This document shows positions 17,268 through 25,672 of a DNA stretch of 59,501 nt, piece after piece. Positions within the stretch are counted from its first letter, which is position 1; each line of letters starts with the position of its first letter. Below the pieces are notes generated by a model that worked only from the letters and a program-made list of their open reading frames with translations, was not told the DNA's origin and made no database searches. The position numbers were made by a program, and so were the translations under genes. Location: NCBI RefSeq assembly GCF_004136555.1, contig NZ_NOIT01000021.1, positions 1-59,501 of the forward strand. The letters run 5' to 3'. This DNA is from Kocuria carniphila. GTDB taxonomy: Bacteria > Actinomycetota > Actinomycetes > Actinomycetales > Micrococcaceae.

Positions 17268-17774
17268 TCAGTCCCGGCGAACTCCCGGGCGGGGCTGGTG
17301 CTCCCCCGTCATACCGCCGCGCGGGCTGGCGAGTTTCTCGAGAACGGGCATGGCGGCGTCGAGCGCGGCCAGTTCTTTGTCATCCAGCCGCGCAAGAACC
17401 TTGGCAACCACCTCGTTGCGGTGGCGATCTTCTGCCGCGATCACGTTGTGGCCGCGGCGCGTGAGCTTCACGAGAACAGCGCGAGCATCGGCAGGGTCTG
17501 GCTGACGCTCCACCAGGCCGGACTTCATCAAGCGGTCGACGCTCTGCGTTGCGGTAGGGGTACGGACTCCGAGGTTCGCTGCAATAGTCGTCATGCGGAC
17601 CCCGCCGTCTGTCAACATGGACATGAGGCTGATCTGCTGACTGGTGAGTTCCCGCGTGTTGTCCATCCGCCGGAGGAAGAACACTCCGTGACGAAGCGCC
17701 GTTCGTAGTTTCTCGGCACTTTCGAGGGGCGCACGGCCCAGGGACTGGCTCTCAACATCGGGAGTCTTATCCAT
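17268..17774 (-). CDS. MarR family transcriptional regulator
   Basis: 168 aa. The winged HTH is evident at ELTSQQISLMSMLTDGG...IAANLGVRTPTATQSVDRLMKSGLVERQPDPADARAVLVKLT, including the DxRxxxV/L wing. MarR dimers usually bind a palindrome over their own promoter and release it on binding a small phenolic or oxidant ligand. A palindrome with arms AGTTAG and CTAACT lies directly upstream of the start codon, supporting autoregulation. Whether it also controls the convergent nitroreductase gene is unknown. Confidence 0.9.
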   Translation of the reverse strand: MDKTPDVESQSLGRAPLESAEKLRTALRHGVFFLRRMDNTRELTSQQISLMSMLTDGGVRMTTIAANLGVRTPTATQSVDRLMKSGLVERQPDPADARAVLVKLTRRGHNVIAAEDRHRNEVVAKVLARLDDKELAALDAAMPVLEKLASPRGGMTGEHQPRPGVRRD

Positions 17775-17791
17775 AGTTAGTTAAGCTAACT
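17775..17791. promoter_or_regulatory. Probable MarR-type operator
   Basis: Perfect 6-bp arms AGTTAG (17775-17780) and CTAACT (17786-17791) with a 5-nt spacer TTAAG lie directly against the start codon of the MarR gene. No ribosome-binding site fits between, so the transcript may be leaderless. An AT-rich palindrome of this size is typical for MarR binding. Confidence 0.6.
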
Positions 17792-18115
17792 TATTCTGCG
17801 GAAAGTAGCAAGTTCCCAAGGGGGCTCGTGCGGTCTAGATTGTGGCCATGACCTCGCACAGCAGATGCTATTTCGACACCTTCATCACCGTCTCGCCGGA
17901 CAGCGCCGCCACCGCGGGTGAACCGGTCACGGTTAAAGCGGCCATGCGATCCAAGAAGCGCTGAGTGAGGAAAGTGCAAGCAGGAAATCTCGTGGGAGGG
18001 AAGTGTTGAAATCGACGAAGATTCCAGCATTTCCCTCCCCTAAGCCTTACTGCCTGCAGTTCCCTCACACCAGACTCAAGGGTCCGGTGAATCGCGGTGG
18101 AGGTGGCGGTCTGAC
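17792..18115. other. Intergenic region with a large palindromic repeat
   Basis: This stretch between the MarR start and the aminotransferase stop holds no believable gene. The first 170 bp must contain the MarR promoter; the rest is the palindromic array at 17965-18068. Confidence 0.6.
17965..18068. repeat. REP-like palindromic array, family C, 29-bp period
   Basis: Four copies of a motif like GGGAGGGAARTGYTGRAATC. Two are on the plus strand (GAGG cores at 17967 and 17996) and two on the minus strand (CCTC cores at 18034 and 18063). Both pairs are exactly 29 bp apart. The inner pair (17994-18013 and 18020-18039) matches in 17 of 20 positions with a 6-nt loop, so the transcript would fold into a long hairpin. 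The layout is the same as in the other arrays of this window. Confidence 0.75.
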
Positions 18116-19291
18116 TTACAAAATCTGCGCCAGCCGCTTCACACCTTCCCGGATGCGCACGGGCGAGACACCGGAGAACGCGAGCCGCACGGCGTCGGAG
18201 GGACGTCCGTCCGAGTAGCACGCGGAACCCGGCACCAGAACGACTCCCTGCTCGATCGCGTCCCGCAGCAGATCGTCCTTCTCCGCCAACCCGGGCACCT
18301 TGACCCACGTGAAGAAGCCACCGGTCGGCTCGGTCCAGTCGGCACGCTCGGGCATGAACTCCTCCAGCGCTGTTTTCATGGCCTCCCACCTCTCCCGGTA
18401 GAACTCCACGGCCCGGCCCAGTGCTGGTTCCCACTGCTCCGACCCGACCCACGCGGTGACCAGCGACTGCGCCAGATTGGACGGGTGGATCACCACGGAT
18501 TCGGCGGCGATCTGCAGCCGCCCCCTGACTTCCGGGGGTGCCACGAGCCATCCCACGCGCAGCCCCGGGGCAAAGATCTTCGAGAAGCTGCCCAGGTGAA
18601 TTACGTGTTCCGGGTCCATGCCGTGCATCGATGGCAGCGGTCCGGAGCGGTCGAAGGACAACAGGGCGTAGGGATCGTCCTCCACGATCATCACGTCGCG
18701 TTCGGCGCAGACACGCACCAATTCACGACGTCGCTCGGTCGGCATGGTCACGCCGGTCGGGTTCTGGAAGCTCGGGATCACGTACACGAACGGAACCCGT
18801 TTGCCCTCCGCAGCCAGCTCGTCCAACGCGGTGGCCACGTGCTCGGGATCCAGTCCGTGGTCGTCGAGCTCCACATGCCGGACGTCCACCTCGTACGCGC
18901 CGAAGACTCCCAGCGCGCCCACATAGGTGGGACCTTCCGCGAGGATCACGTCACCGGGATTGCAGAACAGCTTGGTCACCAGATCCAGCCCGGCCTGCGA
19001 TCCCGTGGTCGGAAGCACGTCAGCGGCGGTGATGTCCGAACCACCCCGGGACATGAGGTGCACGACCAGGTCTCGCAGCGGCGTCGTCCCCGCGCCGGAA
19101 CCGTACTGCAGAATTTCCCCGGCCCGTTCGGCCAACAGGGAGGAAGCCAGCGCGCCGATGTCCCCGCCCGGCAACACGGACAGATCGGGATTGCCGCCTG
19201 CCAGTGAGACCACGGACGGGTCCATAGCGGTTTCAAAGACGGCGCGCACCGGCGAAGGCCGGAACTCCGCCGCGCGTGATGCGAATTCCAT
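18116..19291 (-). CDS. PLP-dependent aminotransferase, class I/II (2-aminoadipate/arginine transaminase-like)
   Basis: 391 aa, fold-type I. GSQAGLDLVTKLF, SFQNPTG, EDDPY and the PLP lysine in GSFSKIFAPGLRVGW are all in place. Relatives include LysN-type and other broad-range amino acid transaminases. The ATG lies 2 nt after the stop of the ureohydrolase gene, with GGGGGAG overlapping that stop, so the two are co-translated. In this setting it could transaminate L-arginine to 2-ketoarginine, the role of AruH in Pseudomonas; this is inference from context. Confidence 0.85.
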   Translation of the reverse strand: MEFASRAAEFRPSPVRAVFETAMDPSVVSLAGGNPDLSVLPGGDIGALASSLLAERAGEILQYGSGAGTTPLRDLVVHLMSRGGSDITAADVLPTTGSQAGLDLVTKLFCNPGDVILAEGPTYVGALGVFGAYEVDVRHVELDDHGLDPEHVATALDELAAEGKRVPFVYVIPSFQNPTGVTMPTERRRELVRVCAERDVMIVEDDPYALLSFDRSGPLPSMHGMDPEHVIHLGSFSKIFAPGLRVGWLVAPPEVRGRLQIAAESVVIHPSNLAQSLVTAWVGSEQWEPALGRAVEFYRERWEAMKTALEEFMPERADWTEPTGGFFTWVKVPGLAEKDDLLRDAIEQGVVLVPGSACYSDGRPSDAVRLAFSGVSPVRIREGVKRLAQIL

Positions 19292-19293
19292 GG

Positions 19294-20331
19294 TCACTCC
19301 CCCTCGCCGTAGCGTGCGCCGGAGATGCCGTACGCGGGGCCGTCCGGAGCGGCGTCGGGACCCAGGCTGATGAGCGTGATCAACTCGTAGACCACGTGAG
19401 CAGCGGCGATGCCGGTGATCTCGGCGTGATCGTACGCGGGGGCGACCTCCACGACGTCGCACGCGACCACGTCCAGACCGCGCAAGCCACGCAGGATCTC
19501 GAGGACCTCGCGGCTGGTCATGCCACCCGCCTCGGGAGTACCGGTGCCAGGTGCGTGGGCGGGATCCAGGACGTCGATGTCCAAGGACACGTAGAGCGGG
19601 CGGTCGCCCACGCGCTCGCGCAGGGCCTGGACCACGGCGTCCACACCGGAGCGCATGACGTCCGCGGAGGAGACGATCTCGAAACCGAAGGACGAATCAT
19701 CCTCCAAGTCCTTGGTGCCGTAAAGGGGACCGCGGGTTCCCACGTGCATGACGGCGTCCGTGTCGATAATGCCCTCTTCGAACGCGCGGCGGAACGGCGT
19801 GCCGTGCGTGAACTCTGCACCGAAGTAGGTGTCCCACGTGTCCAGGTGCGCGTCGAAGTGCAACAGCGCGATCTTGCCGTGCCGCGAATGCGCGGCACGC
19901 ATCAGGGGTAGCGCAATGGTGTGATCGCCGCCGATGGCCACGATCTTGGTGTCCGAACCCATCAACTCGAGCGCGCCGGTTTCAATGGCCGAAATGGCGT
20001 CCTTGATGTCGAACGGGTTGCCGACCAGGTCGCCGGCATCCGCGACCTGCAGGCGCGCGAACGGCGAGTGGTTCTGAGCCGGATTGTAGGGGCGCAGCAG
20101 CCGCGAGGATTCGCGCACGTGATTCGGCCCAAAGCGCGCGCCGGAACGGTACGACACTCCGGAATCGAACGGGATTCCCACCACGGCAATGTCCGTGTGA
20201 TCGACCTGGTCCGTGCGCGGTAGTCGGGCGAACGTGGCAGGCCCCACCCACCGCGGAGTGAGCGCCGCATTGACCGGCCCCACGCGTTTTTGCCCGTCAG
20301 CCGTGGTTTCCACGATGCGTTCCGGTTCCAC
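19294..20331 (-). CDS. Agmatinase family ureohydrolase (agmatinase or guanidinobutyrase)
   Basis: 345 aa. All manganese-binding motifs of the arginase/agmatinase superfamily are present: [14 protein letters not shown] and [19 protein letters not shown]. The enzyme removes urea from a guanidino compound. Agmatinase and 4-guanidinobutyrase cannot be told apart reliably from motifs; the neighbouring TPP decarboxylase and aminotransferase favour guanidinobutyrase. The start is GTG 20331, preceded by GGGAGA; the frame stays open upstream but without a better site. It is first in a two-gene operon with the aminotransferase. Confidence 0.87.
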   Translation of the reverse strand: MEPERIVETTADGQKRVGPVNAALTPRWVGPATFARLPRTDQVDHTDIAVVGIPFDSGVSYRSGARFGPNHVRESSRLLRPYNPAQNHSPFARLQVADAGDLVGNPFDIKDAISAIETGALELMGSDTKIVAIGGDHTIALPLMRAAHSRHGKIALLHFDAHLDTWDTYFGAEFTHGTPFRRAFEEGIIDTDAVMHVGTRGPLYGTKDLEDDSSFGFEIVSSADVMRSGVDAVVQALRERVGDRPLYVSLDIDVLDPAHAPGTGTPEAGGMTSREVLEILRGLRGLDVVACDVVEVAPAYDHAEITGIAAAHVVYELITLISLGPDAAPDGPAYGISGARYGEGE

Positions 20332-20524
20332 GGATTCTCCCTTCTTCCCGAGGATCGCTCGGGACACCACACGCTCCGGGGGCAACCAGGATGTGGTCGG
20401 CTCGGAGACCCGGCAGTGATATTTTTTGTGACCTAGTGCATAAACCCTATGCCCTGTACCCGTTTCGCGAGATCAACCCCTCACGCAACAGCTGCCCCCG
20501 CCATCTCTCGAGGAGAACCCCTTC
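20332..20524. promoter_or_regulatory. Divergent promoter region of the guanidino-compound cluster
   Basis: It separates the ureohydrolase operon from the symporter operon. An AT-rich block at 20419-20450 contains TGTGACCTAGTGCATA (20427-20442), which keeps the TGTGA and central TA of the CRP/GlxR pattern but has a poor right half. No regulator gene is adjacent. Confidence 0.35.
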
Positions 20525-21970
20525 ATGAATGTGCTTGTCATCGTGCTGTACCTGGTGGCCATGGTGGTCATCGGCCTGTGGGCGGCACGCCGAGCCAAGA
20601 CGGCCACGGACTATCGCGTGGCCGGCCGTCGACTCGGCCCCGGTCTGTACACCTCCACCATGGCGGCGGTCGTTCTGGGTGGCGCGTCCACCGTGGGCGG
20701 CGTGGGTCTGGGCTACCAGTACGGCATTTCGGGCATGTGGCTCGTGGTCGCGATCGCCACAGGCTTGGCGGCGCTGAGTCTCTTCTTCGCGGGACGCATC
20801 CAGTCGCTCAAGGTCTTCACGGTCTCGCAGATGCTGCAGTTGCGCTACGGCGACCGCGGCGGTGCGAGCGCCTCGTCATTCGTGATGCTCGCGTACACGC
20901 TCATGATTTCCGTGACGTCCACGGCCGCGTACGCCTCAATCTTCTCGGTGCTCTTCCCCATTTCCCGCCCCTGGGCCATCCTGCTGGGCGGTGCCGTGGT
21001 GATCGCCTACTCCGTGCTGGGCGGCATGTGGTCGATCACCCTGACCGACCTGATGCAGTTCGTGTTCATGACCATCGGCATGTTCCTGATCCTGCTGCCG
21101 TTCTCACTCTCCGCCGCCGGCGGCATCAACGGGCTGACCGAACGCCTGGACGCCACCTACTTCGACTGGGGTTCCATGGGCTTCCAGGCGATCATCACGC
21201 AATTCGTGGTCTACGGATTTGGCATGCTGATCGGCCAGGACATCTGGCAGCGCGTGTTCACCGCCCGCTCCCCGCAGGTCGCGCGCTGGGCCGGCCTGGG
21301 CGCGGCCGCCTACGTTGCGCTGTACGGCGTGGCGGGTGCGCTGATCGGCACCGCCGCGGCGGCCGTACTGCCCAACCTGTCCGTTCCGGAAGAGGCGTTC
21401 GCCGCCATGGCACAGATGCACGTCCCCGCCGGCCTGGGCGGTGTGGTGCTCGCTGCCGGCGTGGCGGCCATGATGTCCACGGCCTCCGGCGCAATGATCG
21501 CGGCCTCCACAGTGGCTCGCGTTGACGTGATCCCCACCCTCAAGGGCCTGTTCGGAGCTTCTCATGACGACGTCGCTCGCGCCCGCTCCGAGGACGCCTC
21601 CGTCTTCAAGGACCGCGTCTACGTGGTGGTCGTGGGACTGCTGGTCACGTTCATCTCCATGCTCGTCCCATCCACCGTGGTGGCCCTGACCATTGCGTAC
21701 AACGTGCTGGTCGGTGGCCTGTTGGTCGCCATCCTGGGCGGTCTGATCTGGAAGCGCGGCACCGCCATCGGTGCCGCGCTCTCCATGGCCGTGGGCTCTC
21801 TGGTCACCCTGGTGTCGATGGCGGTCTTCGGCGTGCTCGCCAACGCCCCCATCTACCTGGGCCTGTTGTCCTCCGCGCTCGTGTACGTGGTGGTGTCGCT
21901 GCTGACCAAGCGCACCTCGGCCGAGATTTCCACGGAGTGGTCGGAACGGATCAAGGAGGCCAAGTCTTGA
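20525..21970 (+). CDS. Sodium:solute symporter family transporter
   Basis: 481 aa with about 13 membrane helices and the SSS layout. TDYRVAGRRLGPGLYTSTMAAVVLGGASTVGGVGLGYQYGISGMW is the conserved early region containing the sodium-site residues. GAGGAG precedes the ATG. Its gene overlaps the downstream decarboxylase start, and it faces away from a ureohydrolase, so a guanidino compound, arginine or a polyamine is the likely substrate. Confidence 0.88.
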   Translation: MNVLVIVLYLVAMVVIGLWAARRAKTATDYRVAGRRLGPGLYTSTMAAVVLGGASTVGGVGLGYQYGISGMWLVVAIATGLAALSLFFAGRIQSLKVFTVSQMLQLRYGDRGGASASSFVMLAYTLMISVTSTAAYASIFSVLFPISRPWAILLGGAVVIAYSVLGGMWSITLTDLMQFVFMTIGMFLILLPFSLSAAGGINGLTERLDATYFDWGSMGFQAIITQFVVYGFGMLIGQDIWQRVFTARSPQVARWAGLGAAAYVALYGVAGALIGTAAAAVLPNLSVPEEAFAAMAQMHVPAGLGGVVLAAGVAAMMSTASGAMIAASTVARVDVIPTLKGLFGASHDDVARARSEDASVFKDRVYVVVVGLLVTFISMLVPSTVVALTIAYNVLVGGLLVAILGGLIWKRGTAIGAALSMAVGSLVTLVSMAVFGVLANAPIYLGLLSSALVYVVVSLLTKRTSAEISTEWSERIKEAKS

Positions 21971-23595
21971 GCGAAAACCCAGGCAACCAGGCGACGTCGT
22001 ACCCCCAACGCACCGTGGCCCGAGCGGTCCTCGAGACCCTGCGCGGCTACGGGATCGACACCGTGTTCGGCATTCCCGGCACCCATTCTCTTGAGTTCTA
22101 CCGGCCGCTGCGCGAGCTGGGAATCCGAGCGATCACCACGCGGCACGAGCAGGGCGCATCTTACGGCGCGGACGGCTGGTCGCAGGTGCGCGGGTTGCCC
22201 GGCGTGGTCATCACGACCTCCGGGCCGGGGCTGCTGAACTCGCTGTCCGGCGCGGCCACCGCGTACGCCGAATCGCGCCCCATGATCCTGCTGTCACCGG
22301 GCCGCCCGGTGGGTCAGGACTTCCGGGACATCGGTTCGCTGCACGAGACCAAGAACCCGTCCGCCGCGGTCAACGCGATCGTGGGTCAGTCCCGCCGTGT
22401 GACGTCCGGGACCGAGGCCGTGACCATGATTCACGACGCCATGCGCGACTTCGCCCATTCCCGCCCCCGGCCCATCCACATCGAGATTCCGCTGGACATC
22501 CTCGAGGGCCCGGCGGACGTGCCTGCGTCCGCGACGGCCCCGCGTCCCCTGGGAGCGCCCCAGCCTGCACCGGCGTCCGACGTCGCCGCGGCGGCTGCTG
22601 CTCTCGCCGCAGCTTCTCGTCCGGTCGTCCTGGCCGGTGGTGGCTCGTTGGCCGCGGGTTCTCAGTTGTTGGAACTGGCCGAGCTACTCGAAGCTCCCGT
22701 CATCACCACAACCAACGGCAAGGGCGCGATTCCGGAGAAGCACCGGTTGTCCCTGGGCGCGGATCTGAGGTTGACCACGGCACATTCATTCCTGCGCACC
22801 GCCGACGCGCTCTTGGTCATCGGCTCCAAGGTGGGCGAGGCCGAGCTGTGGGGCGGCGACATCACACCCCAGGGGCCGATCATCCGCGTGGACATCATGC
22901 GCGACCAAATGCTGTGCAACCTCACGCCGGACATCGAGGTACCGGGCAACTCGGCCGCCGTGGTGGCGCAGCTACTGGAGGCCTTGCGTGCGGACGATGG
23001 GAGCGACGTCGGCGATCGAGAGGCACCGGACCTACGCGAAGTCTTCGACGCCATGGACAACGAGGGGCGCCAGTGGGCGCCCGACCTGGCCGCGCTCAAC
23101 GAAACCATCATGGACGTGGTCCCGGACAACACGATCATGGCCGGCGACTCGTCCCAGGTGACGTACATGGGATCCACCACGTTCTTCCGCGCACCCACCC
23201 CGCACTCGCTGCTGTACATGGGCACGTACGCGACGCTGGGTTACGGCCTGCCCGCCGCGATCGGCGCCAAGTTAGCCGCACCGGACCGCCCGGTGGTGTG
23301 TCTACTGGGCGACGGCGCCCTGATGTTCAGCATCCAGGAGCTGATGACCGCGGTGGAACTCGAGCTGGATCTGCCGATCATCTGCGTGGACAACGGCGGG
23401 TACGGCGAAATCCGACAGGGCATGGTCGACCGTGACATCGACCCGCTGGCCGTGGACCTCAAGCAGCCGGACTGGGTGCAGCTCGCGGAATCCTTCGGCG
23501 CGACCGGGTTGTCCGCGACCATGGACAGCCTGGCCTCCACCGTGGAACAGGCGCTGAGCATCTCCGGGCCGAGCCTGGTGCACCTGCGGATCTGA
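21967..23595 (+). CDS. Thiamine diphosphate-dependent decarboxylase, 2-ketoarginine decarboxylase (AruI)-like
   Basis: 542 aa with three domains of the acetolactate synthase/pyruvate decarboxylase superfamily. The activating Glu is in TTRHEQGASYGADG, and the TPP motif is GDGALMFSIQELMTAVELELDLPIICVDNGG. No regulatory subunit gene is nearby, so it is unlikely to be biosynthetic acetolactate synthase. AruI of the arginine transaminase pathway has the same size and fold. The start is TTG 21967 with AAGGAGG at 21954-21960; it overlaps the symporter stop (TTGA), indicating coupling. The function is inferred from neighbours. Confidence 0.75.
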   Translation: MSENPGNQATSYPQRTVARAVLETLRGYGIDTVFGIPGTHSLEFYRPLRELGIRAITTRHEQGASYGADGWSQVRGLPGVVITTSGPGLLNSLSGAATAYAESRPMILLSPGRPVGQDFRDIGSLHETKNPSAAVNAIVGQSRRVTSGTEAVTMIHDAMRDFAHSRPRPIHIEIPLDILEGPADVPASATAPRPLGAPQPAPASDVAAAAAALAAASRPVVLAGGGSLAAGSQLLELAELLEAPVITTTNGKGAIPEKHRLSLGADLRLTTAHSFLRTADALLVIGSKVGEAELWGGDITPQGPIIRVDIMRDQMLCNLTPDIEVPGNSAAVVAQLLEALRADDGSDVGDREAPDLREVFDAMDNEGRQWAPDLAALNETIMDVVPDNTIMAGDSSQVTYMGSTTFFRAPTPHSLLYMGTYATLGYGLPAAIGAKLAAPDRPVVCLLGDGALMFSIQELMTAVELELDLPIICVDNGGYGEIRQGMVDRDIDPLAVDLKQPDWVQLAESFGATGLSATMDSLASTVEQALSISGPSLVHLRI

Positions 23596-23617
23596 GGCCG
23601 GGCCCGGGGCGCAGCCT

Positions 23618-23760
23618 GGTCGACATTACGACCACCTGCCAACACTGCCCGCAAACTGATTGACGTTAACGCCTTGAAACCCGGAAATCCGGGTCCCAAG
23701 GTCGATCAGATTGCGAGGTGGCGCACGCAAGGGTCGTAACGTCGATCAGCGTGCGACCGC
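23618..23760. repeat. REP-like array, family A, exact 40-bp period (four units)
   Basis: This is the second locus of the family first seen at 4533-4720. Minus-strand cores CATTACGACC at 23624 and CGTTAACGCC at 23664 are followed by plus-strand GATCAG cores at 23704 and 23744. All steps are 40 bp, and the block aligns without gaps to 4581-4717. The best unit reads GGGTCGTAAC followed by GTCGATCAGCG at 23731-23751. It fills the space between two convergent genes. Confidence 0.82.
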
Positions 23761-23777
23761 GAGGTTCTGGCGGCTCC

Positions 23778-25001
23778 CTATGCCGCAGACGCCCCCAGGT
23801 ATCCGTTGGGATCCAGAACGAACTTGGTGGCCGCGCCGTGGTCGAACTCGGCGTAGCCCTTGGGCGCGTCCTCTAGCGGAATCGCCTTGGCGTTGACCGC
23901 CTTGGCGATGTGGATGCGGTCGTACAGGATGGCCATCATCAGCTGACGGTTGTACTTCATGACCGGACACTGACCAGTGGTGAAGGCCAGGGACTTCGCC
24001 CACCCGGTGCCCAACGACAGTGACAGGGAGCCCTTCTGCGCGGCTTCGTCGATACCGCCCGGATCGCCGGTGACGTAGAGCCCCGGGATACCGAGTTCAC
24101 CACCGGCCCGGGTGATCTCCATGAGGGAGTTGAGCACGGTTGCGGGCGCCTCTTCAGCATCCTTGCCGTGGCCCTTCGCCTCGAAACCGACAGCGTCAAT
24201 GGCACAGTCCACCTCGGGCACGCCCAGGATCTGCTCGATCTGATCCTGCGGGTCGCCTTCCGTGAGATTGATCGTTTCGCACCCGAAGCTGCGCGCCTGC
24301 GCCAGGCGGTCATCGTTCATGTCAGCCACGATGACCACGGCCGCACCGAGCAGCAACGCCGACGCCGCCGCGGCCAGTCCCACGGGTCCCGCGCCGGCGA
24401 TGTAGACCGTGGAACCAACCGTCACTCCGGAGGTCACGGCACCGTGAAACCCGGTGGGCAGAATGTCCGAGAGCATGGTCAGGTCCAGGATTTTCTCAAG
24501 GGCTTGCTCCGGGTCCGGGAACTTCAACAGATTCCAGTCCGCATAGGGCACCAGCACGAACTGCGCTTGACCACCTACCCAGCCACCCATGTCGACATAC
24601 CCGTAGGCGGAACCGGGGCGATCCGGATTCACATTGAGGCAGATGCCGGTTTTGCGTTCCTTACAGTTGCGGCACCGACCGCAGGAAATGTTGAACGGGA
24701 CGGAGCAGATGTCGCCGACTTTGATGAATTCGACGTCCGGCCCCACTTCAATGACTTCACCGGTGATTTCGTGGCCCAGGACCAAATCCTGAGGCGCCGT
24801 GGTTCGACCGCGCACCATGTGCTGATCGGAACCACAAATGTTGGTGGCGATGGTTTTCAGAATGACTCCGTGGGGGACTTTGCGCCCCACGTTGGCCGGA
24901 TTCACACCCGGACCATCCTTGAGTTCGAACTCCGGATAAGGAGTGTCGATGACTTGAACCTTGCCTGGACCTTCGTAAGCAACGGCTCGATTGTCGGCCA
25001 T
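23778..25001 (-). CDS. fdhA: Formaldehyde dehydrogenase, glutathione-independent (zinc-type)
   Basis: 407 aa, the usual length for this medium-chain dehydrogenase. The catalytic zinc Cys is in NICGSDQHMVRG, the structural zinc site is CGRCRNCKERKTGIC, and AGAGPVGLAAAASALLLGA binds NAD. Insertions around GGWVGGQAQFVLVPYADWNLL are typical of the Pseudomonas-type enzyme, which oxidises formaldehyde to formate without added thiol. GGAGG precedes the ATG. A CRP-like site lies about 40 bp upstream. A role in detoxification or C1 use fits; related substrates such as short alcohols are possible. Confidence 0.88.
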   Translation of the reverse strand: MADNRAVAYEGPGKVQVIDTPYPEFELKDGPGVNPANVGRKVPHGVILKTIATNICGSDQHMVRGRTTAPQDLVLGHEITGEVIEVGPDVEFIKVGDICSVPFNISCGRCRNCKERKTGICLNVNPDRPGSAYGYVDMGGWVGGQAQFVLVPYADWNLLKFPDPEQALEKILDLTMLSDILPTGFHGAVTSGVTVGSTVYIAGAGPVGLAAAASALLLGAAVVIVADMNDDRLAQARSFGCETINLTEGDPQDQIEQILGVPEVDCAIDAVGFEAKGHGKDAEEAPATVLNSLMEITRAGGELGIPGLYVTGDPGGIDEAAQKGSLSLSLGTGWAKSLAFTTGQCPVMKYNRQLMMAILYDRIHIAKAVNAKAIPLEDAPKGYAEFDHGAATKFVLDPNGYLGASAA

Positions 25002-25040
25002 GACGGATCATCCTCCTGATGAGCTACGCATGTGCTTCTA

Positions 25041-25056
25041 AGTGACTTGGATCACA
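25041..25056. promoter_or_regulatory. Candidate CRP/GlxR site upstream of formaldehyde dehydrogenase
   Basis: AGTGACTTGGATCACA matches the dyad TGTGA-N6-TCACA in 9 of 10 half-site positions. It lies about 40 bp before the fdhA start, within the 211-bp divergent region shared with the small gene at 25213. Confidence 0.5.
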
Positions 25057-25212
25057 TAAGGTCCACTTCATGCTAGCAGTCACGTCCGCGGTCCCGGCGG
25101 CCTCATGCAAACGTATTGAGGCATCGCTCCTAGTTGGGTAACACTTGACGAATTTGCCTTCACAAACGCGAACAGTGCAGACAAAGGCATGGATGTCGGT
25201 CATGGTTAATTC

Positions 25213-25635
25213 ATGAACCGTCCGTTCACATCCATTCTTGAGAAGATTCTCAACTTCCGCAGTAGCGATCCAGAGGTGTTCCTGGTCTTCCAACAGCACC
25301 CGGAGTCTTCGGATGCTCCGCTCGTGGCAGTGACCCGCACCGAGTTCGATGCACGCTCCATCGAAAAGCAACAACTCTCTGTTCGCCCCACGTACCGCGT
25401 CATGTGGGAACGGTTCACCGTTCCGGACGCGCCCGCCGTGGGGGACGGCGATCAGCTCTTCATCGTGTTCGAGGGCAAACGGACTCGCCACTCCCACGTC
25501 TCCGCGGATCGCAATCCGGCACCCCTGGGAGTCTTCGCCACAGAGAAGGCTGCCCGTGAGGTCAAGGGAGCCAAGTACCTCCGCACAGTGACAGTCGGCT
25601 GGCAAGACCTCAGCGTATGGGACCACCTGGACTGA
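25213..25635 (+). CDS. Hypothetical protein, 140 aa
   Basis: I recognise no family. The product is soluble with no signal peptide or membrane segment, has mixed charged and hydrophobic composition and ends in WQDLSVWDHLD. The frame is more protein-like than the opposite strand. It sits 37 bp before the monooxygenase-hydrolase gene in the same direction, so the two may be co-transcribed. The ribosome-binding site is weak, so the exact start is uncertain. Confidence 0.55.
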   Translation: MNRPFTSILEKILNFRSSDPEVFLVFQQHPESSDAPLVAVTRTEFDARSIEKQQLSVRPTYRVMWERFTVPDAPAVGDGDQLFIVFEGKRTRHSHVSADRNPAPLGVFATEKAAREVKGAKYLRTVTVGWQDLSVWDHLD

Positions 25636-25672
25636 TCATGTAAATCGCAGGAACACTTGCTATTCATGAACC

